Shown here: piece by piece, positions 7,534 through 15,863 of the stretch | Layout of the letters: each line of letters starts with the position of its first letter | How positions within the stretch are numbered: the first letter of the stretch is position 1 | DNA from: Burkholderiales bacterium | GTDB lineage: Bacteria; Pseudomonadota; Gammaproteobacteria; Burkholderiales; Burkholderiaceae_C | DNA length: 42,134 nt | Assembly (NCBI GenBank): GCA_025350145.1 | Contig: JANXYH010000114.1 | Span: 1-42,134 of the forward strand | Direction of reading: 5' to 3' | Translations under genes and position numbers: made by a program | The notes under the pieces: model-generated | What the model was told of the DNA's origin: nothing | The model's database searches: none | Seen by the model: only the letters and a program-made list of their open reading frames with translations

Positions 7534-8628
7534 CTACATCAGCGCCACGCCCTTGATCTGGGCAAACAGCGCGTCGCCGGCGCGCAGGGCCAGCGCGTCG
7601 GCACTCTTGCGGGTGATGCGGGCCAGCAGCCAGGCGGGCGGCGCCGCCGGCTCGGGCTGGCCGACCGCCAGGCGCAGCAGCACGGTCGCGCCTTCGGTGT
7701 GCAGGCTGTGCAGGGTCACCGGCAGGAGGTTGAGCACGCTGCTGGCCTGCGGCATTTGGCGGGCGACGCTGACGTCGCGCGCCAGCACCCGCGCCCGCAC
7801 CGCCTGGCCAATCGGCGCCGCCGTCTGCCCCAGCCACAGCGCCGCGCCGGCAAAGCCGATCCGCGACAGCGCGTAGCCCGGGTCATGCGCCAGCACCCGG
7901 GCATCGATCACCACCCCGGCCTCGTCGAAGCGGCTCAGCGGCAGATCCGGCCGCGACAGCAATTCGCTCAGCGGCCCGCTGGCCAGCACCCGGCCGGCGT
8001 CGAGCAGCACCAGGTGCTCGGCCAGGCGCGCGGCCTCTGAGATCGCATGGGTGACGTAGACCATGGGCAGCGCCAGGCTGCGCTGCAGCCGCTCCAGGTA
8101 AGGCAGGATCTCGGCCTTGCGCGCGTCGTCCAGCGCCGCCAGCGGCTCGTCTAGCAGCAGCAGCTCGGGCTGGGTCGCCAGGGCGCGGGCGATGGCCACG
8201 CGCTGGCGCTCGCCGCCCGACAGCGCCGCCACCCGCCGTGGCAGCAGCGCGGCGATGCCGAGCAGATCGATCACCGGCGCCAGGGCATTGGCCATGGCGC
8301 GGGCGGGCTGTCTGCGCGCCCGGCGGGCGAAGGCGTAGCGCAGGTTGCCGGCGACATCCAGGTGCGGGAACAGCGCCGACTCCTGAACCACGTAGCCGAC
8401 GGCGCGGCGGTGCGCGGGCACGAAGGTGCCGGTCGCGTCGTCCTGCCAGACCGTGTCGCCCAGCGCCACCCGGCCGGCGGCCCGCTCCAGCCCGGCCAGC
8501 GCCCGCAGCAGGCTGGTCTTGCCGCAGCCCGAGGCGCCGACCAGGGCCGTCACCCCCTGGCCAGGCAGGCTGAGCGCGAGATCGAGGTCGAAGCCGGACC
8601 GCGCCAGCCTCAGCCGGATGTCGATCAT
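7534..8628 (-). CDS. modC: Molybdate ABC transporter ATP-binding protein ModC
   Basis: A 364-residue ATPase that powers molybdate import. The N-terminal ABC domain has Walker A GASGCGKT at 31-38, the signature LSGGERQRVAIARAL from 136 and Walker B LLLLDEP at 157-162. The C-terminal TOBE/Mop domain, which binds oxyanion and tunes uptake, is seen as ARVLARDVSVARQ and in the final ARITRKSADALALRAGDALFAQIK. The start ATG at 8628 overlaps the modB stop in an ATGA. The open frame extends up to 9177, but that part only mirrors modB. It is the last gene of modABC and reads toward the repeat pair. Confidence 0.96.
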   Translation of the reverse strand: MIDIRLRLARSGFDLDLALSLPGQGVTALVGASGCGKTSLLRALAGLERAAGRVALGDTVWQDDATGTFVPAHRRAVGYVVQESALFPHLDVAGNLRYAFARRARRQPARAMANALAPVIDLLGIAALLPRRVAALSGGERQRVAIARALATQPELLLLDEPLAALDDARKAEILPYLERLQRSLALPMVYVTHAISEAARLAEHLVLLDAGRVLASGPLSELLSRPDLPLSRFDEAGVVIDARVLAHDPGYALSRIGFAGAALWLGQTAAPIGQAVRARVLARDVSVARQMPQASSVLNLLPVTLHSLHTEGATVLLRLAVGQPEPAAPPAWLLARITRKSADALALRAGDALFAQIKGVALM

Positions 8629-9308
8629 GGCCGCGCCATGCCGTCGCGCGCCGGCCGGTTGGCGGCGTACAGCGTCACCAGCACCAGCAGCGCAAAGCCG
8701 ACCAGGACGGCGGCCAGTCGGTGCGCGTCGGCAAACTCGCCGGCCTCGACATGCTCGTACACCGCCACCGACAGCACCCGGGTCTGGCCGGGGATGTTGC
8801 CGCCAATCATCAGCACCACCCCGAACTCGCCCACGGTGTGGGCAAAACCCAGCACGCTGGCAGTGACCATGCCGGGCCGGGCCAGCGGCAAGGCGACCGA
8901 GAAAAACCGATCCCATGGCCCGGCGCGCAGCGTCGCGGCGGCTTCGAGCAGGCGCGGCGGGATCGCCTCGAACGCCTGCTGCATCGGCTGCACGACGAAC
9001 GGCAACGAGTACAGCACCGAGCCCAGCACCAGCCCGGCAAAGCTGAACGGCAATCGGCCCAGGCCCAGCGCCTGCGTCAACTGCCCGACCGGCCCCTGCG
9101 GGCCCAGCGCCAGCAGCAAATAGAAGCCCAGCACCGAGGGCGGCAGCACCAGCGGCATGGCCACCAGCGCCGCCCACAGCGGCTTCAGCCGCGACTGGCT
9201 GCGCGCCAGCCCCCAGGCCAGCGGCGTGCCCAGCAGCAGCAGCAGCAGGGTGCTCAGGCCGGCCAGGCGGGCTGTCAGGCCGATCGCAGTCCAGTCGCCA
9301 GCGCTCAC
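8625..9308 (-). CDS. modB: Molybdate ABC transporter permease ModB
   Basis: A 227-residue inner-membrane permease with five or six hydrophobic segments, forming the molybdate channel. The EAA-type loop that docks on ModC is seen as EAAATLRAGPWDRFFSVALPLARPG, in two pieces around residues 140-165. Other family signatures are LPPSVLGFYLL and FAHTVGEFGVVLMIGGNIPG. The start is the GTG at 9308: it begins just before the first membrane segment and overlaps the modA stop in GTGA. The longer frame to 9458 mirrors modA. It is coupled at both ends to its operon partners. Confidence 0.94.
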   Translation of the reverse strand: MSAGDWTAIGLTARLAGLSTLLLLLLGTPLAWGLARSQSRLKPLWAALVAMPLVLPPSVLGFYLLLALGPQGPVGQLTQALGLGRLPFSFAGLVLGSVLYSLPFVVQPMQQAFEAIPPRLLEAAATLRAGPWDRFFSVALPLARPGMVTASVLGFAHTVGEFGVVLMIGGNIPGQTRVLSVAVYEHVEAGEFADAHRLAAVLVGFALLVLVTLYAANRPARDGMARP

Positions 9309-10093
9309 TGCGCGTAGCCCCAGGCTTCGATCAGCGCCCGCGCAGGCGCCGACTTCAGGTAGCTCAGCAGGGCGATGGCGGCGGCGTTGCCCTGGCCCGG
9401 CAACAGCAGCACCGCGTCCTGGCGGATCGGCGGGTACAGCGCCTGCGGCACCTGCCACAGCGATCCGGCCAGCGGCTGCCCGGGCGCGGCCACCTGCGAC
9501 AGCGCCAAAAAGCCGAGTTCGGCATTGCCGCTGGCCACGAACGCATAGGCCTGCGCCAGGCTCTCGCCCATCACCAGCCTGGGCGCCAGCGACGCCTCCA
9601 ACCCCCTGGCCTTGAGCACGGCCAGCGCCGCTTGGCCATAGGGCGCGAGCTTGGGGTTGGCGATCGCCAGGCGGCCGAAGCGCGCGCTGCCCAGCACCGC
9701 GCCCTGGTCATCGACCAGGCCTGGCTGCGGGCTCCACAGCACCAACCGGCCGACCGCAAAGGTGAAGGCGCTGCCGGGCACGGCCAGGTTCTGCGCCAGC
9801 AGCCGCTGCGGCGTCTGCTGGTCGGCCGCCAGCAGCACCTCGAACGGCGCGCCGGCCACGATCTGGCTGTAGAACTTGCCGGTGGCACCCGAAGTTGCTC
9901 TCAGCCGGTGGCCGCTCGCCGCAGTAAAACCCTCGGCCAGCGCGGCCAGCGGCGCGGCGAAATTGGCGGCCACCGCGACGCTGACTTCAGCGGCCTGCGC
10001 GGGCGCCGCGAGCACGCCGAAAAGCCAGCAATTCAGGCAGGCGGCACGCAGCCGGGCCTTGGGCCATTTGGGGCGGGAAAGTGTGCTCGGCAT
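9305..10093 (-). CDS. modA: Molybdate-binding periplasmic protein ModA
   Basis: A 262-residue periplasmic binding protein that delivers molybdate (or tungstate) to ModBC. A basic N-terminus and hydrophobic stretch (LNCWLFGVLAAPAQA, residues about 20-34) form the signal peptide. The mature protein opens with EVSVAVAANFAAPLAALAEGF and carries SGATGKFYSQI, GAPFEVLLAAD, ANPKLAPYGQAA and VASGNAELGFLALSQV, the standard ModA oxyanion-pocket segments. It heads the operon. Only 64 bases separate it from the next upstream gene on the same strand, and no molybdenum-cofactor riboswitch fits there. Confidence 0.95.
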   Translation of the reverse strand: MPSTLSRPKWPKARLRAACLNCWLFGVLAAPAQAAEVSVAVAANFAAPLAALAEGFTAASGHRLRATSGATGKFYSQIVAGAPFEVLLAADQQTPQRLLAQNLAVPGSAFTFAVGRLVLWSPQPGLVDDQGAVLGSARFGRLAIANPKLAPYGQAALAVLKARGLEASLAPRLVMGESLAQAYAFVASGNAELGFLALSQVAAPGQPLAGSLWQVPQALYPPIRQDAVLLLPGQGNAAAIALLSYLKSAPARALIEAWGYAQ

Positions 10094-10157
10094 CGGGGCG
10101 CAAGCATAGCCGGCAGCACCCGCCGCCCAGGTGGGCGCGAACCTTGCTCGCCAGGCC

Positions 10158-10469
10158 CTACTTGGTGCGAACCAGCTTGACCTGGACCTGGCAGCCGACG
10201 GCCTGGGCGTACCGCCTCAGCGTGCTCAGGGACGGCACATGCTTTCCCGCCGACTCCAGTCGCGAAACGGCGCTCTTGGTGGTGCCCATTCGCGCGGCCA
10301 CTGCGTCCTGGGTCAGACCCGCCCGAGCGCGCGCCTTGAGCAGTTGCCCGACGAGCTTGTATTCCGGCGCAAGGCCTTCGTATGCCAGGTCAAAGCCCTC
10401 GCGCGCCTTGGCCTTCGCCATGAACGCCTCGTGGTCGTGCTTGACAGCGTGGTACTTGAGTTCAGCCAT
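10158..10469 (-). CDS. HigA-like helix-turn-helix antitoxin
   Basis: A 103-residue protein with an N-terminal antitoxin segment (MAELKYHAVKHDHEAFMAK) and an XRE-type helix-turn-helix at about 55-85 (AGLTQDAVAARMGTTKSAVSRLES), ending in GCQVQVKLV as in HigA proteins. It would bind DNA to repress its own operon and neutralise a HigB toxin. The ATG at 10469 is chosen; the longer frame to 10499 adds ten residues with no similarity. It overlaps by 8 bases the end of a toxin remnant immediately upstream, so its cognate toxin appears lost. It may survive as a solitary regulator or as an anti-addiction antitoxin. Confidence 0.86.
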   Translation of the reverse strand: MAELKYHAVKHDHEAFMAKAKAREGFDLAYEGLAPEYKLVGQLLKARARAGLTQDAVAARMGTTKSAVSRLESAGKHVPSLSTLRRYAQAVGCQVQVKLVRTK

Positions 10470-10530
10470 GACGTACTTCCTTGACACGGCGCCGGGCAAG
10501 CTTCAATTCCTTGTCCGGCGTTTTGCGAAC
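10462..10530 (-). pseudogene. C-terminal remnant of a HigB/Gp49-like toxin gene
   Basis: The minus-strand frame ending at 10462 finishes with VRKTPDKELKLARRRVKEV, which matches the C-terminal end of HigB/RelE-type toxins of the phage Gp49-like (DUF891) family. Upstream in the same frame (10531-10920) the translation is low-complexity Pro/Ala/Arg sequence with none of the toxin core, so the first three quarters of the gene are missing. The 8-base overlap with the antitoxin start is the arrangement of intact higBA operons. The 5' boundary of the remnant is approximate. Confidence 0.62.
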
Positions 10531-10977
10531 CCGGCTGGCCGGAACTGCCGGCGGCGAGTCAACCCCATTGAGTTGAAGCGCCGGGGAAGCAGGCGACGGG
10601 CAGCGGTTGGCGTTGAGGCAATGTAGGGTCAGCGCACGCCCTGTGCAATTCGCGTTGTTCCCGGTGTGGGGCGTTGAAGGCCTGCGGCGGTGATGGCGGG
10701 CGTTGGCAGCAGCACGGTCACGTAGACCAAAGGCGCCACCCGGCGTCGCAGACGGGCCAAAGGGTGGACTTGAGCCCGTTTGTGGGCGCTGTGGCGCAGG
10801 TCGCCGCCGTTCGGCCGTGCAGGCAGCGCTCGGTGCCGGTGGCGGCCACGCGGCGCATGAAAACCCCGGCTCGCGGCCTGTCAATGACCGGCGCGATGTT
10901 GATCGCAGGCTTAGGCACAAGCCTGCCTTGGAGGATCACGGTCGTTGCCGACCCGCGCCATAGAATGGACTTCAGAC
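10531..10977. other. 447-base gap between toxin remnant and tRNA-Gly
   Basis: No gene is recognised here. Open frames on both strands lack known domains. The only signal of note is TAGAAT at 10961-10966, which lies 11 bases ahead of the tRNA-Gly gene and could be its -10 element; no good -35 lies at the right distance. The missing part of the toxin gene was not found in this stretch. Confidence 0.4.
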
Positions 10978-11051
10978 GCGGGTGTAGTTCAATGGCAGAA
11001 CGGCAGCTTCCCAAGCTTCATACGAGGGTTCGATTCCCTTCACCCGCTCCA
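10978..11051 (+). tRNA. tRNA-Gly (anticodon CCC)
   Basis: A 74-base tRNA with encoded CCA. The acceptor stem pairs GCGGGTG (10978-10984) with CACCCGC (11041-11047). The D-loop contains TTCAATGGCAGAA, and the T-arm is GAGGGTTCGATTCCCTT. The anticodon loop reads TTCCCAA, giving anticodon CCC, which decodes GGG, as in Escherichia coli glyU. The anticodon stem is GCAGC against GCTTC, leaving a C-U mismatch at pair 28-42 where relatives have a Watson-Crick pair. All other stems are intact, so it is probably functional. Confidence 0.95.
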
Positions 11052-11162
11052 CGCCTTGGCCGACGGTTGCGCAGAATTTGATCGGTCTGCGGCCCGGCTT
11101 GGCACTTGAAATCCGCTGCCATGGCGCCAGATGCCGCGCCTCCACCACCCCCGGGAGTCAAC

Positions 11163-12137
11163 ATGACCCTGTCCAGGTTGTTCGTTACCGTGGCCCTTGC
11201 CGGGTTCACCGCTTTTGCCGTGGCGGCATTGCCGACCGTCGACGCGGTGCAGGCCGAAGTGCAGCGCGGCAATTACGCGCAGGCCGAGCAGATGATGCAC
11301 GAGGTCGTCACCGCCAAGCCCGGCAGTGCCCGCGCCCATTACATCTACGCCGAGATCCTGGCCCACAACCGGCGCTTTGAGCAGGCGGCGCTGCAGGCCT
11401 CGCTGGCGCGCCAGGCGGATCCGACGGTCAAGTTTGCCGATCCGGCCAAGTTCAGCGCCTTCGAGTCGCTGCTGGAACGTGAACAGCGCGCTGCCACCGC
11501 GCCGCGCGCCAATGCGGTGCAGCCCAGCGTCGTGTCGGCGCCGCCGGCGCAACGTCCGGTGGCCAGGCCGGCGCCTGAGCCGCAGTCCAACGGCATCCCG
11601 AGCTGGATCTGGGTGGTCGGCCTGTGCGCTGTGGGCTATTTCCTGTGGCGCCGGCTGCAGACCAGCCGCAGTCAGGCAATGATGGCCGCGCCCATGGGCG
11701 GCGCGATGGTGCCGGCTCAGGGCGGCATGGCGCCGATGGCGGGCGGGTACGGCCCTGGTGGCGCTGGTGGCCCTGGTGGCCCTGGTGGATATAGCCCCGG
11801 CTACGGACAGGCGCCTTCGGCCGGTTCGGGCCTGATGGGCGTGGGCCTGGGCGTGGCCGGCGGGGTCGCGGCGGGCATGCTGGCCGAGAAGCTGCTGCAT
11901 GGCGGTGACCATGGCAACAACAACCCCGGCAACTACGGTCAATCCAGCCCGGCGGTCGGCGGTGGCAACGCCGGCGGTGGCTTCTTTGACGACGCCCCAG
12001 CCAACTACAACCCGGCCGCGCAGGAGCTTGAGCAACGCCCGGTCGACTTCGGCAGCGGTGACGGCTGGGGCGGCGATGCGGGCGGCGATGCGGGCGGCGG
12101 CGGCGGTGGCGACGGTGGCGGTGACGGCGGCTGGTGA
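11163..12137 (+). CDS. Exported/membrane protein with TPR-like N-terminus and Gly-rich tail
   Basis: A 324-residue protein of unknown function. Residues 1-22 form a signal peptide ([19 protein letters not shown]). Residues 25-110 resemble tetratricopeptide repeats ([25 protein letters not shown], in helical pairs). A Pro-rich linker leads to a membrane segment near 140-155 ([20 protein letters not shown]), then a long Gly/Met/Pro-rich region, an Ala/Gly hydrophobic stretch ([20 protein letters not shown]) and an acidic Gly/Asp tail ending in GDGGW. The ATG at 11163, preceded by GGGAG, starts the signal peptide; the frame is open 57 bases further upstream. The stop overlaps the trmB start in GTGA, so the two genes are probably coupled. 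Confidence 0.8.
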   Translation: MTLSRLFVTVALAGFTAFAVAALPTVDAVQAEVQRGNYAQAEQMMHEVVTAKPGSARAHYIYAEILAHNRRFEQAALQASLARQADPTVKFADPAKFSAFESLLEREQRAATAPRANAVQPSVVSAPPAQRPVARPAPEPQSNGIPSWIWVVGLCAVGYFLWRRLQTSRSQAMMAAPMGGAMVPAQGGMAPMAGGYGPGGAGGPGGPGGYSPGYGQAPSAGSGLMGVGLGVAGGVAAGMLAEKLLHGGDHGNNNPGNYGQSSPAVGGGNAGGGFFDDAPANYNPAAQELEQRPVDFGSGDGWGGDAGGDAGGGGGGDGGGDGGW

Positions 12138-12838
12138 GCCCGCCGCAATCCGAACCACGTCCACGAGCCCATCGCCCGGTCCGCAGCTTCGTGCTGCGCG
12201 CCGGCCGCCTGGGCAAGGGCCAGCAGCGCGCGCTGCAAGAGTTGGGGCCGAGCTACCTGCTGCCGTTCACTGCGCAGGCACTTGACCCCGCTGCGGTGTT
12301 CGGCCGCCAGGCCCCGCTGGTGCTGGAAATCGGCTTCGGCATGGGCCAGGCGACAGCACAGATCGCTGCCGCACAGCCGCAAACCGACTTTCTCGGCGTC
12401 GAGGTCCACGCCCCCGGCGTCGGCGCCTTGCTGCGCGAGATTGACGAGCGCGGCCTGCGCAACCTGCGCATCGTCCAGCACGACGCGGTCGAGGTGCTGC
12501 GCCAGATGCTGGCGCCAGGCGCGCTGGCCGGCGTGCACATCTACTTTCCTGACCCCTGGCACAAGAAGCGCCACCACAAGCGCCGCTTGATCCAGCCCGC
12601 CTTCGTCGATCTGCTCAGCAGCCGGCTGGCGCCGGGCGGCGTTCTGCACTGCGCCACCGACTGGCAGGACTATGCCGAGCAGATGCTGGCGGTGCTGGGC
12701 CAATGCCCGGCCCTGGTCAACAGCGTCGACGGCTACGCCCCCAGGCCCGAGCTTCGGCCGCTGACCAAGTTCGAGGCCCGCGGCCTGAAGCTCGGCCACG
12801 GCGTCTGGGATCTGGTGTTCCGGAAGCGCGCGGCCTGA
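12134..12838 (+). CDS. trmB: tRNA (guanine-N7-)-methyltransferase TrmB
   Basis: A 234-residue SAM-dependent enzyme that makes 7-methylguanosine at position 46 of tRNA. The SAM site EIGFGMGQA is at about 65-73, followed by FLGVEVH. The tRNA-binding and catalytic region [17 protein letters not shown] is at about 136-152, and the C-terminal [17 protein letters not shown] matches the family's end signature. It starts at a GTG that overlaps the previous stop by four bases. It converges with uppP with 39 bases between stops. The length is normal. Confidence 0.96.
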   Translation: MSPPQSEPRPRAHRPVRSFVLRAGRLGKGQQRALQELGPSYLLPFTAQALDPAAVFGRQAPLVLEIGFGMGQATAQIAAAQPQTDFLGVEVHAPGVGALLREIDERGLRNLRIVQHDAVEVLRQMLAPGALAGVHIYFPDPWHKKRHHKRRLIQPAFVDLLSSRLAPGGVLHCATDWQDYAEQMLAVLGQCPALVNSVDGYAPRPELRPLTKFEARGLKLGHGVWDLVFRKRAA

Positions 12839-12877
12839 TCGGTGGCCGCTGGCGCGACCTGAGCGAGGCCTGCGGGC

Positions 12878-13702
12878 TCAATCCGCCCAGTTGACCCAGC
12901 CCTGCCAGCCCGTCAACAGCACCAACAGGCCGAAACCGATGCGGTACCAGGCGAAGGCCACGAAGCTGTGGGTGGCGATGTAGCGCAGCAGCCAGCGCAC
13001 GCAGACCCAGCCGGCCAGGAACGAGACGATGAAACCGACCGCGAACTGCGGCAGGTCGGCCACGCCGAGCAGCGCGCGCTCCTTCCACAGGCTGTAGCCG
13101 CCGGCCGCCACCAGCGTGGGGATGGCGAGGAAGAAGCTGAAATCGGTGGCGGCCTTGCGCGACAGGCCGAGCAGCATGCCGCCGATGATGGTCGCGCCCG
13201 ACCGGCTGGTGCCCGGAATCATGCCCAGGCATTGCACGCAGCCGACCTTGAACGCATCCAGCGGGCCCATGTCGTCGACCTCGGCGATGCGTGCCTGTGG
13301 CCGGATCCGCTGCTCGACAAGCAAGATGATCAGCCCGCCGACGATGAAGGCGCCGGCCACCACCGGCCCGTTGAAGAGGTACTTCTTGATCGTTTTGTAG
13401 ACGAAGAAGCCGATCAGCCCGGCCGGCAGGAAGGCGATCGCCACATTGAGCACGAAACGGGTGGCGCGCGGGTCGCGGCCAAAGCCGCCCAGCGCCGCGC
13501 GGATGCGCTGCCAGAAGACGATCACCACCGCGACGATGGCCCCGGTCTGGATGGCGATGTCGAACACCTTGCTCTTGTCGTCGTGCATGCCCAAGAGCGT
13601 GCCGGCAAGGATCAGGTGCCCGGTGGACGACACCGGCAGGAATTCGGTCAGGCCCTCGACCACGCCCATGACGGCGGCTTTGAGCAGAATCAGAGGGTCC
13701 AT
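12878..13702 (-). CDS. uppP: Undecaprenyl-diphosphatase UppP (BacA)
   Basis: A 274-residue inner-membrane protein that dephosphorylates undecaprenyl diphosphate to recycle the lipid carrier for peptidoglycan and other surface polysaccharides; it also contributes to bacitracin resistance. The catalytic region is intact: [17 protein letters not shown] at 16-32 (acidic residues E16 and E20, and H29), and [10 protein letters not shown] in the second half. Seven to eight membrane segments are visible. The ATG at 13702 gives the usual N-terminus; the open frame to 13798 adds an unsupported 32 residues. It is divergent from the TetR gene. Confidence 0.96.
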   Translation of the reverse strand: MDPLILLKAAVMGVVEGLTEFLPVSSTGHLILAGTLLGMHDDKSKVFDIAIQTGAIVAVVIVFWQRIRAALGGFGRDPRATRFVLNVAIAFLPAGLIGFFVYKTIKKYLFNGPVVAGAFIVGGLIILLVEQRIRPQARIAEVDDMGPLDAFKVGCVQCLGMIPGTSRSGATIIGGMLLGLSRKAATDFSFFLAIPTLVAAGGYSLWKERALLGVADLPQFAVGFIVSFLAGWVCVRWLLRYIATHSFVAFAWYRIGFGLLVLLTGWQGWVNWAD

Positions 13703-13900
13703 GGCATGCCGCTGGGGATAGCAAAACAGAGGTCGGAAGGCAGGGGCTAAAAAGGCCGCGCATGATAGCCGCGGCACCTGCGCCAGGCCGGACCGCAACG
13801 GCCACCACCGCCACGGGTACCACTGTCACCGCTACCACCAATGCCGCCTGGCTTTACCCCGCTTTGCAAGGCCTGGCCCGGCCCTGGGGGCCCTGCCCGG

Positions 13901-13929
13901 TTGACCGGGCGCGGTGCCCACAGTAAACT
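13901..13929 (+). promoter_or_regulatory. Predicted sigma70-type promoter of the TetR gene
   Basis: A -35 box TTGACC (13901-13906) and a -10 box TAAACT (13924-13929) are separated by exactly 17 bases. Transcription would start at about 13936, inside the operator and only some 16 bases before the ATG at 13952. There is no Shine-Dalgarno in that short leader. Experimental support is absent; the call is by consensus and spacing. Confidence 0.5.
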
Positions 13930-13950
13930 TACTGACCAGTCAGTCAGTAA
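13929..13950 (+). promoter_or_regulatory. TetR-type palindromic operator
   Basis: A perfect inverted repeat, TTACTGAC (13929-13936) and GTCAGTAA (13943-13950), separated by 6 bases. The spacer CAGTCA creates a second, overlapping repeat of TGAC and GTCA. It ends one base before the TetR ATG and covers the predicted transcription start, so bound TetR would block its own operon. Palindromes of this type are typical for TetR repressors of RND efflux operons. Confidence 0.82.
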
Positions 13951-13951
13951 C

Positions 13952-14611
13952 ATGAATTCAAGCGCCGCCATTGCCGATTCCGACACCCCGCTGCGCCGCC
14001 GCCGCAAGCAAGCCCGTCCGCAGGAATTGCTCGACGCCGCGCTGGCACTGTTCGTCGAAAAGGGCTTCGCCGCGACCCGGGCCGACGAGGTGGCGCTGCG
14101 CGCCGGTGTGTCCAAGGGCACGCTGTACCTGTACTACCCGAGCAAGGAGGAGTTGCTCAAGGCGGTGATCGCGCACTTCCTTTCGGCGCGCATCGCGCAG
14201 GCCGAGGCGGCGCTGGCCGAGGTGAGCGGGCCGGTGGCGCCGGCCCTGCGCGCCATGCTCAGCGCCTGGTGGATGGCGCTGTACGACAGCCCTGCCTCGG
14301 GGGTGTTCAAGCTGGTCATCACCGAGGTGCGCAACTTCCCCGAGATCGCCGAGTTCTACCTCCGCCAGGTGGTCGACCCGGCCCATGCCTTGCTTGGCCG
14401 GGCGCTGCAGATGGGCATGGCCAGCGGCGAGTTCCGCCGCGTCAACATTGATGATGCGGTGCATTCGTTGGTGCTGCCGCTGATCATGCTGTGCCTGCAC
14501 CGGCATTCGCTCGGCGCCTGCGCCGCCGACAGCCGCCTGGAGCCGATGCGCTTCATTGCCGGCCACATCAACCTGGTGCTGGACGGGCTTGCCCAGCCCG
14601 CCCCGAACTGA
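13952..14611 (+). CDS. TetR/AcrR-family repressor of the efflux operon
   Basis: A 219-residue repressor. The N-terminal helix-turn-helix domain (about residues 20-65) includes LLDAALALFVEKGFAATRADEVA split across two helices, and the recognition helix GVSKGTLYLYYPSKEELL. The C-terminal part is the ligand-binding and dimerisation domain. The ATG at 13952 follows directly on the palindromic operator; the longer frame (from 13841) crosses the operator and is rejected. It is the first gene of an operon with a membrane-fusion protein (11 bases downstream) and an RND pump, so it very likely senses pump substrates and derepresses the operon. The ligand is unknown. Confidence 0.92.
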   Translation: MNSSAAIADSDTPLRRRRKQARPQELLDAALALFVEKGFAATRADEVALRAGVSKGTLYLYYPSKEELLKAVIAHFLSARIAQAEAALAEVSGPVAPALRAMLSAWWMALYDSPASGVFKLVITEVRNFPEIAEFYLRQVVDPAHALLGRALQMGMASGEFRRVNIDDAVHSLVLPLIMLCLHRHSLGACAADSRLEPMRFIAGHINLVLDGLAQPAPN

Positions 14612-14622
14612 CCCCGCTAGCG

Positions 14623-15842
14623 ATGAAGACCTGGATCAAAGTTGCCCTGCCGTTGCTGCTGATCGCGGCCACCGGCCTGTACCTGGCGCGAGGCCTGCGC
14701 AAGCCGGCGGCGGCGGCGGCCGCGCCGGTGGCCGCCGTCCCGGCAGCGCAGACCCGCGACCTGAGCACGCTCGATGTGCTGGCTGTGCGTCGGCAGACGC
14801 TGGCCCAGGGGCTGGAGGTCTCGGGCACGCTCAAGGCGGTCAACACCGCGACCGTCAAGGCCAAGGTCGCGGCCGAATTGACCGCCGTGTCGGTGCGTGA
14901 GGGCGATGCCGTGCGTGCCGGCCAGGTCGTGGCGCAACTCGACACCACCGAGTACGACTTGCGGCTGCGCCAGGCCGACCAGCAGGCCATCGCCGCCCGC
15001 ACCCAGTTGGAGATTGCCCAGCGCCAGTCGAGCAACAACAAGGCGCTGGTGGCGCAGGGCTTCATCTCGCCGACCGCGCTGGAAACCTCGCTGTCCTCCG
15101 AGGCCGGCGCCCAGGCGACCTTGCAGGCGGCGCTGGCCGGCGTCGAGCTGGCCAAGAAGTCGCTGGCCGACACCCGCATTGCCACGCCGATCAACGGCCA
15201 GGTGTCGCAGCGCCTGGCCCAGCCGGGCGAGCGCGTGGCGGTGGACGGCAAGATCCTCGAGATCGTCGACCTGGCTCGCTCGAACTGGAGGCCGCAGTGC
15301 CGCCGGAGAACCTGGCCGCGCTCAAGCTCGGCGCCCTGGCCCGCCTCAGCGTCGACGGCAGCCCGGAGCCGGCCAATGCCCGGGTGATGCGCATCAACCC
15401 CAGCGCACAGGCCGGCTCGCGGATGGTCTCGGCCTACCTCGCGGTGGCACCCGGCCCGGGTCTGCGCAACGGCCTGTTTGCACGCGGCTGGATCGAGTTG
15501 CTCAAAAAGCCGGTGCTGGCGCTGCCGGTCTCGGCGGTGCGAACCGACGGCGCCAAGCCCTATGCGATCCGCATCAGCAATGGCCATGCCGAGCCGGTGG
15601 AGTTGACGCTGGGCCTGCGTGGCCGGGCCGATGGTCAGGCTGGTGGCCAGGCCGACGGCCAGGACATGGTCGAGGTGCTGGCCGGCCTGAACGACGGCGA
15701 CAAGGTGCTGGCCGCCAGCGCCGGCCTGGTGCCGCGCGGCGTGGCGCTGCGGATAGCGGATGTACCCAAGCCCGCTGCCTCAGCCCCCGGCGCCTTGCCC
15801 GCCGCAGCAGCGTCCGGCGCCGCGCTGTCCGCCGCGCGCTGA
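14623..15842 (+). pseudogene. RND membrane-fusion (adaptor) protein, interrupted by a frameshift
   Basis: The gene encodes a periplasmic adaptor of about 406 residues in two frames. The first part, from ATG 14623, has a membrane anchor (VALPLLLIAATGLYLARGL), the lipoyl half-motifs around LEVSGTLKAVNTATVKAKVA and the second half GQVSQRLAQPGERV, up to EIVDLAR. The continuation LELEAAVPPENLAALKLG is found only in the next frame from about 15279. Reading on in the first frame gives unrelated Arg-rich sequence and a stop at 15387. Adding one base near 15277-15281 restores a full-length adaptor. Either the gene is broken or the sequence carries an error there; no slippery heptamer for programmed shifting is present. 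Its neighbours are TetR and the RND pump. Confidence 0.85.
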
Positions 15843-15863
15843 ACCTCAAGCCAGGCCGCCGCC

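Noticed and set aside
7534-9177. One long 547-codon minus-strand frame suggesting a ModB-ModC fusion
   Set aside because: The part upstream of 8628 is modB DNA read in the wrong frame; the real modB is in another frame and overlaps modC by ATGA.
10094-10157. Molybdenum-cofactor riboswitch before modA
   Set aside because: Only 64 bases are available and they show no matching structure.
10462-10920. Complete 152-residue toxin gene upstream of the HigA-like antitoxin
   Set aside because: Only the last 20 or so residues resemble a toxin; the rest is low-complexity sequence without the toxin core.
15270-15300. Programmed -1 frameshift in the adaptor gene
   Set aside because: No slippery heptamer or downstream stem is evident; a lost base is simpler.
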